The notes under the pieces were generated by a model that saw only the letters and a list, made by a program, of their open reading frames with translations, was not told the DNA's origin and ran no database searches. Below, in pieces: positions 1-6,591 of a DNA stretch of 40,766 nucleotides (position 1 is the first letter of the stretch; each line of letters starts with the position of its first letter). The position numbers were made by a program, and so were the translations under genes. Location of the stretch: IMG/VR virus record IMGVR_UViG_3300025133_000259, positions 1 through 40,766 of that record; one strand, 5' to 3'. Source of the stretch: a virus.

Positions 1-103
1 GCTCTTTGCCAAGCAAAGCTTCAAACCGTTGCTCTCCGTTTTCCACTTCTACGCGAACAGCAGCGGCAGGGCGGCGATACATCTGGTGCCAGTAGTTAGA
101 CAT
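1..103 (-). CDS. hypothetical protein, 3' part cut by window edge
   Basis: A reading frame begins with ATG at 103 and stays open to the left edge, giving at least 34 residues that start MSNYWHQMYRRPAAAVRVEV. A strong Shine-Dalgarno (GAGGAGAG) lies just upstream. A consensus promoter at 122-149 puts the predicted transcript start about 12 bases before the ATG, so this looks like a gene with its own promoter. The visible part has no motif I recognise; it is basic near the start and then becomes acidic (residues like VEVENGEQRFEALLGKE). The C-terminus lies outside the window, so length and family cannot be judged. Confidence 0.6.
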   Translation of the reverse strand, partial: MSNYWHQMYRRPAAAVRVEVENGEQRFEALLGKE

Positions 104-121
104 TGCTCTCTCCTCAACCTT

Positions 122-149
122 ACAATAGCACGGATAGAGGAGGTGTCAA
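122..149 (-). promoter_or_regulatory. sigma70-type promoter (repeat family)
   Basis: On the minus strand, TTGACA (144-149) is followed after 16 bases by TATTGT (122-127). The spacer and the AAAAC before the -35 box nearly match those of the promoters at 3466-3493, 6127-6154 and 6564-6591. It lies between the end of the aminotransferase gene and the start at 103, so it should drive the gene leaving the left edge. Confidence 0.75.
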
Positions 150-162
150 GTTTTATCTTACT

Positions 163-1407
163 TTATTTGCCGCTTTTTACAATCTTTTTTAAACGACGGA
201 CGCCTTCTTTAATCACCGCTATGTCTGGTCCGTAAGAGAACCTGACGTGATTGGAGAACCGAGATGTCCCTGGGCGTCGCTTGCCTGGGTTTACGTCAAA
301 GAACTCACCAGGCACAACGATGACCTGCTCTTCCATAGCCGCTCTGAAGAAGCTCATCCCATCGTTGATCCCGTCGGGCAGGGCTGAAACATTGCCCCAG
401 GCATAAAACGCACCATCGGGCTCTCGCTCAAAAATAACTCCCATCTCCTGCAAGCCGTCAAGCATGAGTCGGCGCTTTTCGCGGAAGCATAGTTTAAGAG
501 CCGCAGTCTCCTGCTTCATAGCCGAAGGATCTAGCAAAGGAACTATTGCTCGTTGAGCCGGGCGACAGGCACCGCCGTCAAGGAAGCTGCCCGCGGAGGT
601 AACAGATTCAATAACATGCTCTGGTCCAACTATCCAAGAGATGCGCCAGCCTGGATATCGCCAGTTCTTTGTCGCACCGTCAAGAATAACTACAGGGTCA
701 GCGTTAACATCTTCAACATACCGAGCAGCACTTAAAGTTTCATCAAGGGCTAGACCTGAATATACATAAGAGCTATAGAACTCGTCCATTAGCATATAGC
801 AATCAAACTCTCTTCCGATGCCGACCCAATCTTCTAAGGCTTTGCCTTTGATGGTCTTGCCCGTGGGATTACAAGGGTTGGAAACCAGCACAGCGCCGAG
901 ACCGCGACCGTGGACTTCCCTGCGAAGATTGTTTGTCGTAAACGCATATCCCTTTTCAGGATCAAGCAAGATTGGAATAGGGTTGAAGCGATTAAATGTA
1001 GAAAGCAATTCTTCATACGCAGTATAATCTGGCACGAAGTGACCTAGGTTAATGTTCCCAAGTGATGCAGCCAGTCTAGCCAGCGCAAGCCTGCCGCCTG
1101 AGACGACAGAAACATTCTTTGCCGTATACTTTGAGGCTTTGCCTTGTCGGAAAGTTTCATTATAATAGTTGGCGATAGCCTCTCTTAGCTCAGGCAAGCC
1201 AGAGACGGGAGCGTATTCGTTATCAGCGTCAACTACTTTAATGTTTTCTATTCTCTCCACTCCCCCTGGAATGAGATCAGTCTGTGGCTGACCCTGCCCC
1301 AAGTTGCACCAGTCAGGATTACCTCTATAGAAACCCAGCTTGCTTGCCTCTTGAACTACATAAACAACACCTGTTCTTGGAACTTTTCTAAACACACTAT
1401 CTGACAT
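163..1407 (-). CDS. PLP-dependent aminotransferase, class I/II
   Basis: A 414-residue fold-type I pyridoxal-phosphate enzyme of full length for the aspartate/aromatic aminotransferase group. Visible motifs are YAPVSGLPELREAI (65-78), SNPCNPTG (176-183, Asn180), MDEFYSSY (207-214, Asp208 and Tyr211 for the cofactor), the Schiff-base lysine Lys247 in DGATKNWRYPGWR with Arg255 for the phosphate, and the substrate-carboxylate arginine Arg389 in HVRFSYG. The family moves amino groups between amino and keto acids; close relatives include ACC synthase, which uses S-adenosylmethionine, so the substrate is open. The start has an AGGA ribosome site 6-7 bases upstream. It lies last in a run of minus-strand genes after a 101-residue hypothetical protein. 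All catalytic residues are present, so it is probably active. Such an enzyme is rare in phages and was probably taken from a bacterium. Confidence 0.9.
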   Translation of the reverse strand: MSDSVFRKVPRTGVVYVVQEASKLGFYRGNPDWCNLGQGQPQTDLIPGGVERIENIKVVDADNEYAPVSGLPELREAIANYYNETFRQGKASKYTAKNVSVVSGGRLALARLAASLGNINLGHFVPDYTAYEELLSTFNRFNPIPILLDPEKGYAFTTNNLRREVHGRGLGAVLVSNPCNPTGKTIKGKALEDWVGIGREFDCYMLMDEFYSSYVYSGLALDETLSAARYVEDVNADPVVILDGATKNWRYPGWRISWIVGPEHVIESVTSAGSFLDGGACRPAQRAIVPLLDPSAMKQETAALKLCFREKRRLMLDGLQEMGVIFEREPDGAFYAWGNVSALPDGINDGMSFFRAAMEEQVIVVPGEFFDVNPGKRRPGTSRFSNHVRFSYGPDIAVIKEGVRRLKKIVKSGK

Positions 1408-1444
1408 CTTTGGTCCTCGGTTAAAGCTATCAGTATATAGTATT

Positions 1445-1750
1445 TTATTTGTCTTGCCGAGATTTTAAACAACTGACGGGTGAACGAAATCTTTGAGCCT
1501 CTAGCCCTGGGACCACCAGCGAGCCTTTTACCCAGTCCACGTCAGCCGATAAGAGGTTAGCATCTCCGTTGAAGTCGGCAATGACGCCGAGGCTGCCTGG
1601 GTCTTGGGTCATCTCAACGACGGTGCCTATCTCAAACCCTTCCTTCTTCGCAGCCATGGTTAAAGGATCTACTGATTTTTTTCTGAAGAACATTTTATTC
1701 CCTCTTAAAGAGTAATACATATTCCCTAGTTCAAAAAACTTCTTATTCAT
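1445..1750 (-). CDS. small hypothetical protein, possible SH3-like barrel
   Basis: A 101-residue protein whose ATG has a good AGGGGAG ribosome site. The first 40 residues are basic; the middle reads GTVVEMTQDPGSLGVIADF followed by a WVKGS strand. That is the spacing of small phage SH3-like beta-barrel proteins, in which a G-x-V strand precedes a GxV turn. Similar short proteins occur at 6158-6322, 6315-6542, 9912-10151 and 19843-20103. No catalytic motif is visible. It starts only 38 bases from the divergent plus-strand gene at 1789. Function unknown. Confidence 0.65.
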   Translation of the reverse strand: MNKKFFELGNMYYSLRGNKMFFRKKSVDPLTMAAKKEGFEIGTVVEMTQDPGSLGVIADFNGDANLLSADVDWVKGSLVVPGLEAQRFRSPVSCLKSRQDK

Positions 1751-1788
1751 TTTCTCCCCTATTTACATATAGTTGGAAAGGTTACGGA

Positions 1789-2223
1789 ATGATGACGCAA
1801 GGTGGCGATAGGTCTAAAAGAAAACGCAAAGTTGGTAGACCGAAAAAGAAAGACGAAACGAAACCTAAAACTCGCTCCATGGATAGAGCAGATAGGCAGC
1901 GTGCGAAGAAGTCTCGTAACAAGTTGAGCCAGAAACAGATTGATTGGATATTCTCTCAAAAAGGAACGGGCAAATCTACTAGACAAGTCGCCAAGGAATA
2001 CAAAAAGAAGTATCACAATATACACCGCATCAGTCACCAGATGGTTTGGAAGATGTGGAACGGTCAATGTCACAACCCTGATGCAGTGAAAGAAGAGAAG
2101 CCGTCAGCGAAAGCCAAGGGCGATATTTCCATTTATGATTTAATTGATAATGCGAAGAGCCTAGGTGACGAGGCTTTAGATGATTTACTTGACGAGATAT
2201 CTAATAAGAAGATACGTTATTAA
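1789..2223 (+). CDS. basic DNA-binding-like protein with AT-hook; only plus-strand gene
   Basis: This 144-residue protein is the only convincing plus-strand gene in the window. It has a GGAAAG ribosome site 8 bases before ATGATG. Residues 9-22 are very basic and contain an AT-hook-like core, KVGRPKKK, of the kind that inserts Arg-Gly-Arg-Pro into the minor groove. Residues 45-95 (LSQKQIDWIFSQKGTGKSTR onward) look like a helix-turn-helix with the recognition part near HRISHQMVWKMWNGQ, similar to homing-nuclease or transposase-type HTH domains. The C-terminus is acidic (DEALDDLLDEIS). It ends convergently with the gene at 2220, overlapping it by 4 bases. I see no clear promoter of its own. A transcription or chromatin-binding role is inference. 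Confidence 0.75.
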   Translation: MMTQGGDRSKRKRKVGRPKKKDETKPKTRSMDRADRQRAKKSRNKLSQKQIDWIFSQKGTGKSTRQVAKEYKKKYHNIHRISHQMVWKMWNGQCHNPDAVKEEKPSAKAKGDISIYDLIDNAKSLGDEALDDLLDEISNKKIRY

Positions 2224-2585
2224 TCGTTGATGTGATGGTCGTGGTCTAGCCCGCAGGTGTCGCCGCACATATCTCTGGCTGTCTCTTTTACCTTGTCTGC
2301 CTCTAGGTCGCTCCCTGACATCTTGCAGTAAACTGCCCATATCAAAGGGACAGCTATTGGATGGAGGCAGAGAAGCCAAGCGACTGGCATGGCTGCGTAG
2401 AATGCTGGATTGATGTAGTTTCCTAGGAGATACGCTATCGCTGGGAAGATTATGTCTTCTATTATTTCCCACACGATAAAAATAATCAAGAGCGCCTTCC
2501 CGTGCTTCAGGATGACGCTCTTGAGATTTTTTGAGTTCCAGAAGCCTACTCTATGCTCTATTGCTCTTCTTATTCGCTTAAACAT
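2220..2585 (-). CDS. two-helix membrane protein with Cys/His tail
   Basis: I start this at the ATG at 2585 (MFKRIRRAIEHRVGFWNSKN), giving 121 residues. A longer frame back to 2654 would overlap the previous gene by 53 bases. The ribosome site here is poor, so translation may depend on the upstream gene that ends at 2602. A basic N-terminal segment is followed by two hydrophobic stretches (about residues 29-50 and 58-83, the latter with AMPVAWLLCLHPIAVPLIWA). The polar tail carries CGDTCGLDHDHH, which could bind a metal ion. It is predicted to sit in the inner membrane. Function unknown; it shows no holin signature beyond size and topology. Confidence 0.65.
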   Translation of the reverse strand: MFKRIRRAIEHRVGFWNSKNLKSVILKHGKALLIIFIVWEIIEDIIFPAIAYLLGNYINPAFYAAMPVAWLLCLHPIAVPLIWAVYCKMSGSDLEADKVKETARDMCGDTCGLDHDHHIND

Positions 2586-2601
2586 AAAGTATATACATAA
2601 A

Positions 2602-2811
2602 TCAATCGGTTTTATCTTCTTCCGTTCTGAAAAACTCAACAGGGGTCGCTTCAAGCTCGCTTGTGGAGGGAAGCTTCTTTTCAGCCCTCAAGTAGGTTGC
2701 TTCGTCGTAACTCATCGTAGGCAGGACTACCTTGGGGATGTCCTCTAGTCTTTCATAGCGAGGCATAGCCTCTCGCTTCTTTTTCACCATTTTACGATAG
2801 CGTTCGTTCAT
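2602..2811 (-). CDS. small hypothetical protein
   Basis: A 69-residue protein with a good AAAGGA ribosome site about 9 bases before its ATG. The N-terminal third is very basic (MNERYRKMVKKKREAMPRYE) and the rest is acidic. No domain recognised. It is followed after 16 bases by the membrane-protein gene, suggesting co-transcription. Confidence 0.6.
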   Translation of the reverse strand: MNERYRKMVKKKREAMPRYERLEDIPKVVLPTMSYDEATYLRAEKKLPSTSELEATPVEFFRTEEDKTD

Positions 2812-2837
2812 ATTAGTTGTCCTTTCTAAAGACTGGT

Positions 2838-3443
2838 TTAAAAACCATATTGTTTAAGTTGTTTAATCGTGCTCTCAACATCATCTGGGTCGTGCTTGAT
2901 GGCGATGCCGCCACCCTCACGGAACTCGTTGACATATTTGTCACGGTCGTCAATCAGAAGTCCTTGTTTTCCGTTGTGAACTCCGTAGGGCTTCTTGCTG
3001 TCAGCCAAATTGACTTTTTCAACTGGGACGCCCAGTTCTCGTTCAACCCAGATCCGCTTGCCGATCTTGGAACCTTCTTCCATCGGGGCTGATAAAATCT
3101 CTAGCCCTGGAATGTCTTTGATATAATCCCACAATTCTTTGCCGCCTCGTTCCCAGCCGAGATTAGCCCAGAGTTCAGCGTCGTCTTCAACGAGCCGGTA
3201 CATGAAGTCTCTCGTCCGGTAGTTTCTTTTTAGGCTGCCTTCTTGGTCAGAACGAGCAATGTGCCACCTGCTGATCTCAACATCCCAGCCGCCGAGTTCT
3301 TTGGCTGCCGAGCGGGCAAGTTTGTGATCAGGATGATCAGGCTGATCTTTTAGTTCCTGAAAACGCTTGTTCATGTGTTCTAGGACGCCACCCTCAAAAT
3401 TGACAAGGACGCCATCCATATCGCTAAAGACTTGGTACTTCAT
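2838..3443 (-). CDS. HAD-superfamily phosphatase / 5'-nucleotidase-like
   Basis: A 201-residue haloacid-dehalogenase fold protein. Motif I is FSDMDGVLVNF with the nucleophile Asp8 and acid/base Asp10. The late motif LLIDDRDKYVNEF supplies the acidic pair that holds Mg2+, and a Lys-rich segment lies between them. The size and the DMDGVLVNF signature match the phage 5'(3')-deoxyribonucleotidase/HAD group, but the substrate cannot be read from sequence. I start it at ATG 3443 because a GGGAGG ribosome site lies 8-9 bases upstream, and because the promoter at 3466-3493 predicts a transcript start near 3459, downstream of the alternative ATG at 3464. It is the first gene behind that promoter. Confidence 0.8.
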   Translation of the reverse strand: MKYQVFSDMDGVLVNFEGGVLEHMNKRFQELKDQPDHPDHKLARSAAKELGGWDVEISRWHIARSDQEGSLKRNYRTRDFMYRLVEDDAELWANLGWERGGKELWDYIKDIPGLEILSAPMEEGSKIGKRIWVERELGVPVEKVNLADSKKPYGVHNGKQGLLIDDRDKYVNEFREGGGIAIKHDPDDVESTIKQLKQYGF

Positions 3444-3465
3444 AGGAGCACCTCCCTTCAACACT

Positions 3466-3493
3466 ATAATATCATGCCTAGGGCAGGTGTCAA
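3466..3493 (-). promoter_or_regulatory. sigma70-type promoter (repeat family)
   Basis: Minus-strand TTGACA (3488-3493), 16-base spacer, TATTAT (3466-3471), preceded by AAAAC as in the other copies. It directs transcription into the HAD phosphatase gene. The -35 box overlaps the last codons of the gene at 3490-3768. Confidence 0.85.
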
Positions 3494-3768
3494 GTTTTAT
3501 CTTGGAGGCTCTGAGCAGTGTGCATTACATTACGCACAGAATGTAGCGCAACTTGAAGGTCACGTTCGGTCTCTGCCAGTTCTTCCAGCATCTCCTTCTT
3601 CTGGTCAGACGAAGTGATGAGGCTCCTTACACTGTCTTGGAAATCCAGAAGAAACTGCTGTTGTTGGTTCTTTAGATCCTCAAACGACTGAGGCATTGAT
3701 AGCTCGTCCTTGACATAAGAAGGTACCAGTTCATACGCGGCTCGCGCATTAGATCGGTGGATGCACAT
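3490..3768 (-). CDS. hypothetical helical protein
   Basis: A 92-residue protein starting with ATG at 3768. Its A is also the last base of the preceding stop codon (TAATG), so the two genes are translationally coupled; an AGGAG site lies inside the end of the upstream gene. Residues 30-90 are rich in Gln, Leu and Glu (FEDLKNQQQQFLLDFQD onward) and should form a long amphipathic helix or coiled coil. No family recognised. Confidence 0.6.
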   Translation of the reverse strand: MCIHRSNARAAYELVPSYVKDELSMPQSFEDLKNQQQQFLLDFQDSVRSLITSSDQKKEMLEELAETERDLQVALHSVRNVMHTAQSLQDKT

Positions 3769-4151
3769 TATTTATTCTCCTCTTTCTTTTTTGTGTTTTC
3801 CTTGGGCTTGGTGCCGTATACTACAGCGTGCCCCTCGGTTAACAGAATGTTGTTTACGTTTTTGTTGTTGGCGGTAAATATCTCTACTAGGTATCTGCCA
3901 TACTTGCCCTTTTTATCTTTATGGGTGTTGACAGTAACTTCGGTTCCTACTGGGATTAGTTCTTCTACTCTCGCCTTCGCTAGTAATCCCTTTTCTCTTT
4001 CTTCGCCCCGAACTTCCCAGGCGTCAATCCTGTGGAGGCGAGTGCGGATATTCACTTGAACTGAAAGACCTAGGTCAATTCTTATATCAATCGTGTCGGC
4101 GTCAACAATCTTAAGCACCTCGGCACTATAAAAGTAGTCAATCTTTCCCAT
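3768..4151 (-). CDS. staphylococcal nuclease-like (thermonuclease) protein
   Basis: A 127-residue SNase-fold protein. The hallmark residues are in order: VDADTIDI at 16-23 (Asp17/Asp19/Asp22, Ca2+ site), the arginine and acid in RLHRIDAWEVRGEE (Arg38/Arg41 and the Glu50-51 region, general base) and GKYGRYL (Arg86), ending in a Lys/Glu-rich tail. The family cuts DNA and RNA non-specifically with calcium. There is no signal peptide, so it should act inside the infected cell, perhaps on host DNA, or inside the virion. It overlaps the NlpC/P60 gene by 14 bases and is coupled to the next gene by TAATG. Confidence 0.85.
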   Translation of the reverse strand: MGKIDYFYSAEVLKIVDADTIDIRIDLGLSVQVNIRTRLHRIDAWEVRGEEREKGLLAKARVEELIPVGTEVTVNTHKDKKGKYGRYLVEIFTANNKNVNNILLTEGHAVVYGTKPKENTKKKEENK

Positions 4152-4628
4152 CGTTTATTTCCTCTATGGTCTCTAGTAAATTGTGTAGCTTGCCGGGTGA
4201 AAGGTTCTTATGCCGGTAAATGTTTCTAAGGATTCCGGCATGACTCAGGGCATGTGCTATCCACTGACTGCAATACCATCGGTTTTCTCTTCTAACTCCA
4301 AAGGAAGTTAAGTAAGTAAATAGCATCCCTGCCCAGTCATACCTGTCGCCAGCCGTTGACGAAAAGAAAAACTCTAAATCCGCCAGTTCGTCATCAGTAA
4401 TGGAGATTGAAATAATATCCCACTCTTCTGCTGCAAACGACTCACCTTGTCTTTCTTCTACAACGGCAGTCTTAAAGGGTGATATCCCAACAACCCTCCC
4501 GTTGGGCAATATTAACTCTGCGTGAGTGTAGATGCTTTCGGTATACCACTGAATAATCTTGTGCTGCAAGCCGACAAGACCTTTGTAAAATGCAATTCTT
4601 AAAGTATGGGTTGTTACCCCAACGGCAT
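4138..4628 (-). CDS. permuted NlpC/P60 papain-like protein, apparent 5' frameshift
   Basis: The body codes for a permuted papain-like NlpC/P60 (YiiX-type) protein. The active-site His is early, in SIYTHAEL, and the Cys is late, in NRWYCSQWIAHAL. These enzymes cut amide or peptide bonds in cell wall or lipids. The family's usual N-terminal strand (RIAFYKGLVGLQHKIIQW) is encoded in frame upstream of the first ordinary in-frame start codon, TTG at 4569. The only good start is ATG at 4628 with AAGGAGAG ahead of it, but that frame reads ATG CCG TTG GGG TAA. A one-base slip back at the GGGG run (4617-4620), or one extra G there, joins MPLG to VTTHTLRIAFYKG and restores the whole protein. It is either a programmed -1 shift, a phase-variable homopolymer, a mutation or a sequencing error. 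Confidence 0.7.
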
Positions 4629-4665
4629 TTTATCTCTCCTTGCAGCATAAACAGTGTGTAAGTAT

Positions 4666-4899
4666 CTATACAGCAGTATCTAAAATATTCAAAACTTCTT
4701 CTAAAGTGTGCTGGTCGTTTGTTTTGTTCCGAATTTTATAAATTTGCATTGCCGATTTGAAGGCGGTTGTGTCTAGACGAGTCTTGAACTCTGCGAAAAG
4801 TTCTTTACGGTCGTCGCGAAGAGTCGCGATCTCGTTGTCTAAATTTGACAAGCGCTCAAGAAGCTCAGTTACCGTGTCTTTGAAATTGCTACTACTCAT
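4666..4899 (-). CDS. GapR-like (DUF2312-type) coiled-coil protein, tentative
   Basis: A 77-residue, largely helical protein. The pattern ELLERLSNLDNEIATLRDDR, followed by KELFAEFKTRLDTTAFKSAM and a basic KIRNK, resembles the GapR/DUF2312 family: a heptad coiled coil, then EVYAEAK, then a basic helix that binds over-twisted DNA. The likeness is in spacing rather than strict identity, so the call is tentative. It is the first gene upstream of the NlpC/P60 gene, separated by about 40 bases. Confidence 0.45.
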   Translation of the reverse strand: MSSSNFKDTVTELLERLSNLDNEIATLRDDRKELFAEFKTRLDTTAFKSAMQIYKIRNKTNDQHTLEEVLNILDTAV

Positions 4900-4929
4900 T
4901 GTTTTTCCTTTTCTAAACTAAATTGTTTA

Positions 4930-5124
4930 TTATGCGGCACCGAGTTCGTGCCAGTAAGTTACTTTGCTAAAATGACTATGTGCGGAAAGATCCCAGAAGT
5001 CTTCGTTCGCCATCAGTCTGTCGTATGCTGCGACTTTATCCGCCGGAAACGATTGCCAGGTTTGCATAGCCATCAAGGCTTTCTCTGGAAGCTTCTGACG
5101 GTTATTATGTTGTTCAGTTTGCAC
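4930..5124 (-). CDS. small hypothetical protein, GTG start
   Basis: A 64-residue protein starting with GTG behind an AGGGAG ribosome site. It is polar and aromatic-rich toward the C-terminus (FWDLSAHSHFSKVTYWHELG). No motif recognised. It belongs to the run of short genes at 4666-6084. Confidence 0.55.
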   Translation of the reverse strand: MQTEQHNNRQKLPEKALMAMQTWQSFPADKVAAYDRLMANEDFWDLSAHSHFSKVTYWHELGAA

Positions 5125-5148
5125 AGCTATTCTCCCTAATTTTCGTAT

Positions 5149-5388
5149 TCACACAAGCCAGTATCCGAGCAGAAAGCCTACTAAAAGAAACACTGGGTTT
5201 AGTGCTTTGTATAGCGTCGCTCGGGTGTGCCAATACGCCGTAGCAGCAATGAAGCCCTTGATAACCGTCCTTAGTTCGTCTTTAGTTATCTGGTCGTCAG
5301 TGGCGAAGAGGGCACGGAACATTTGATGTTCTGTCGGCATCTCAACCATAAGCTCCTCTTTGTCGTCGTCGTTGTCATAGAAGTTCAT
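5149..5388 (-). CDS. small protein with C-terminal membrane anchor
   Basis: 79 residues. An acidic N-terminus (MNFYDNDDDKEELMVEM) and a soluble middle are followed by a hydrophobic C-terminal segment (LNPVFLLVGFLLGYWLV), so it is probably tail-anchored with its bulk in the cytoplasm. Its start overlaps the end of the preceding gene by 14 bases. Function unknown. Confidence 0.6.
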   Translation of the reverse strand: MNFYDNDDDKEELMVEMPTEHQMFRALFATDDQITKDELRTVIKGFIAATAYWHTRATLYKALNPVFLLVGFLLGYWLV

Positions 5389-5584
5389 AAATCTCTACCT
5401 TATATTGCCTTCCGGTCTTGCTTTCCGAAATAAGCATCGTAAAGTCATCAAGTGCCGCGAGCACTTTGCCGTTGAGCCTTTCACGGGAAAACTCCTTTGA
5501 GCCTCGCTTGTTGATAGTCTCTTCCAAAGAGTTCCACTCTACCGTCTTGTTGATAAAGTGGGATGCCGATGTTGAATAAATCAT
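5375..5584 (-). CDS. small hypothetical protein
   Basis: 69 residues with a good AAGGAA ribosome site. The sequence mixes basic and hydrophobic residues and ends in a beta-rich stretch (KTGRQYKVEIYELL). No domain recognised. It overlaps the following membrane-anchored gene by 14 bases, so both are probably translated from one message. Confidence 0.55.
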   Translation of the reverse strand: MIYSTSASHFINKTVEWNSLEETINKRGSKEFSRERLNGKVLAALDDFTMLISESKTGRQYKVEIYELL

Positions 5585-5595
5585 TCTACTGTTCC

Positions 5596-5874
5596 TTAAT
5601 GAACGGTTGCGTTCGTAGTTTCTAAACTTTCAAGCTGACTCTCTATCTTAATCGCTGCGAAGAGCAGACGTTGCCGGTGGGCAGCCTCTGTCAGCCCCAT
5701 GCCGTCAAGGTGGTTCAGAAAATCAACGGGGTGGATTGGAGCACCGAGGCTCTCTAAAATCTCACACGCCTCGCGATATTGGGCGGTCTGTTCATCAACA
5801 GTGGAGGCGGGTTCTTCTTCTGTAACCTCGCCTCCGCCAATGATCCGCATCAAGTGACTCAAAACGTCTTCCAA
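5596..5874 (-). CDS. hypothetical protein, TTG start
   Basis: A 92-residue protein. The start codon is TTG, chosen because AAAGGAG lies about 9 bases upstream. The first 30 residues are acidic; the rest looks helical (REACEILESLGAPIHPVDFL, then HRQRLLFAAIKIESQLESLE). No recognised family. It is followed after 11 bases by another small gene. Confidence 0.55.
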   Translation of the reverse strand: MEDVLSHLMRIIGGGEVTEEEPASTVDEQTAQYREACEILESLGAPIHPVDFLNHLDGMGLTEAAHRQRLLFAAIKIESQLESLETTNATVH

Positions 5875-5895
5875 CTTAGTTCTCCTTTTCCAAGA

Positions 5896-6084
5896 TTACC
5901 GATTAAAAGCAGGAACACGCGGCTTGAACGCCGAGGAACCTTCGTTTTGAAGGGAGTCTAGAGCGTCAACCATGCCTTGGAGGGCTTCGTTGGCTTGTCC
6001 GCCTGCGGTGTTGTTGATGGTTGCTGATTGAAGACTACGCAGGTGACTGCGAGCCATGGCGAAGGCTGAGTTGATGTTGTCCAT
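5896..6084 (-). CDS. small helical hypothetical protein
   Basis: 62 residues, mostly a predicted amphipathic helix rich in Ala, Asn and Ser (DNINSAFAMARSHLRSLQSA). The ATG has a GGGAG site in an A-rich context. It is the first gene after the promoter at 6127-6154 and so heads the run of small genes to its left. Confidence 0.6.
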   Translation of the reverse strand: MDNINSAFAMARSHLRSLQSATINNTAGGQANEALQGMVDALDSLQNEGSSAFKPRVPAFNR

Positions 6085-6126
6085 CTTTTTTTCTCCCTGG
6101 AAGGGTTTATCCCTTTCCTCAACTAT

Positions 6127-6154
6127 ACATTAGCACGGTTAGAGTATGTGTCAA
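6127..6154 (-). promoter_or_regulatory. promoter, repeat family, weaker -10
   Basis: Minus-strand TTGACA (6149-6154), 16-base spacer, TAATGT (6127-6132). The spacer core TAACCGTGCTA is shared with the copy at 6564-6591. The -10 box is the poorest in the family. It would drive the gene at 5896-6084. Confidence 0.6.
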
Positions 6155-6157
6155 GTT

Positions 6158-6322
6158 TTATTTGTTGCCCGGAATCCGGCGAAGTTTGCGGGTAAGAATC
6201 CACCTCTTCTCGCCGCCAACAAAGACTTGTGTTTGAGCAGGACTCGCCACATTGTCTTGTTGGAGCACCACAGCAAGTTGGTGTGTATAAGCAGTTCTCG
6301 CGATGGACCCAACCTCAAACAT
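6158..6322 (-). CDS. 54-residue SH3-like small protein
   Basis: A short frame starting with ATG at 6322 and ending in TAA at 6158-6160. It overlaps the end of the gene at 6315-6542 by 8 bases and has AAGGCAGG upstream. Residues begin MFEVGSIARTAYTHQLAVVL, continue with QVFVGGEKRWI and end RKLRRIPGNK. The pattern of a G-S-I-A strand, an AVVL strand and a WI strand matches the small SH3-like barrels encoded nearby. It exactly fills the space between the upstream gene and the promoter at 6127-6154, which supports it as a real gene. Confidence 0.65.
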   Translation of the reverse strand: MFEVGSIARTAYTHQLAVVLQQDNVASPAQTQVFVGGEKRWILTRKLRRIPGNK

Positions 6323-6542
6323 TTTTGCCTGCCTTGCTTAACAAGCGGAGATTGCTTTCAATCACGCAGGTCGGCGTACTGGGGTATGGTCCCGTGGTTG
6401 CTGAGAATAAAACAATCGGTCGGTTACTCTTGGGATTGCGACCCGTGACGATGCCGTAGGTAGGAAGGTCATCCTCGTGTCGCAGATTGGGGTGCAGCGC
6501 CAACTGCACAAGGTCGCCGGGTTGAACTTGGTAGGAACTCAT
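6315..6542 (-). CDS. SH3-like small protein
   Basis: 75 residues. VQPGDLVQLA (6-15) and YGIVTGRN, with a final SNLRLLSK, match the pattern of small phage SH3/KOW-like barrels (G-D-L-V, then G-I/L-V). It is driven by the nearly perfect promoter at 6564-6591, with a GGGAG ribosome site in between. The gene at 6158 overlaps its stop codon. Function unknown; such domains usually bind protein or RNA. Confidence 0.65.
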   Translation of the reverse strand: MSSYQVQPGDLVQLALHPNLRHEDDLPTYGIVTGRNPKSNRPIVLFSATTGPYPSTPTCVIESNLRLLSKAGKNV

Positions 6543-6563
6543 TTTGTCTCTCCCTCCAACAGT

Positions 6564-6591
6564 ATAATAGCACGGTTAGAGGAGGTGTCAA
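6564..6591 (-). promoter_or_regulatory. sigma70-type promoter (repeat family)
   Basis: Minus-strand TTGACA (6586-6591), 16 bases, TATTAT (6564-6569), the best-conserved copy of the dispersed promoter. The -35 box overlaps the stop region of the gene at 6588-6968; transcription enters the gene at 6542. Confidence 0.85.

Noticed and set aside
4567-4569. TTG at 4569 as the true NlpC/P60 start
   Set aside because: It would cut off the conserved first strand of the family, which is encoded in frame upstream, and it has no ribosome site.
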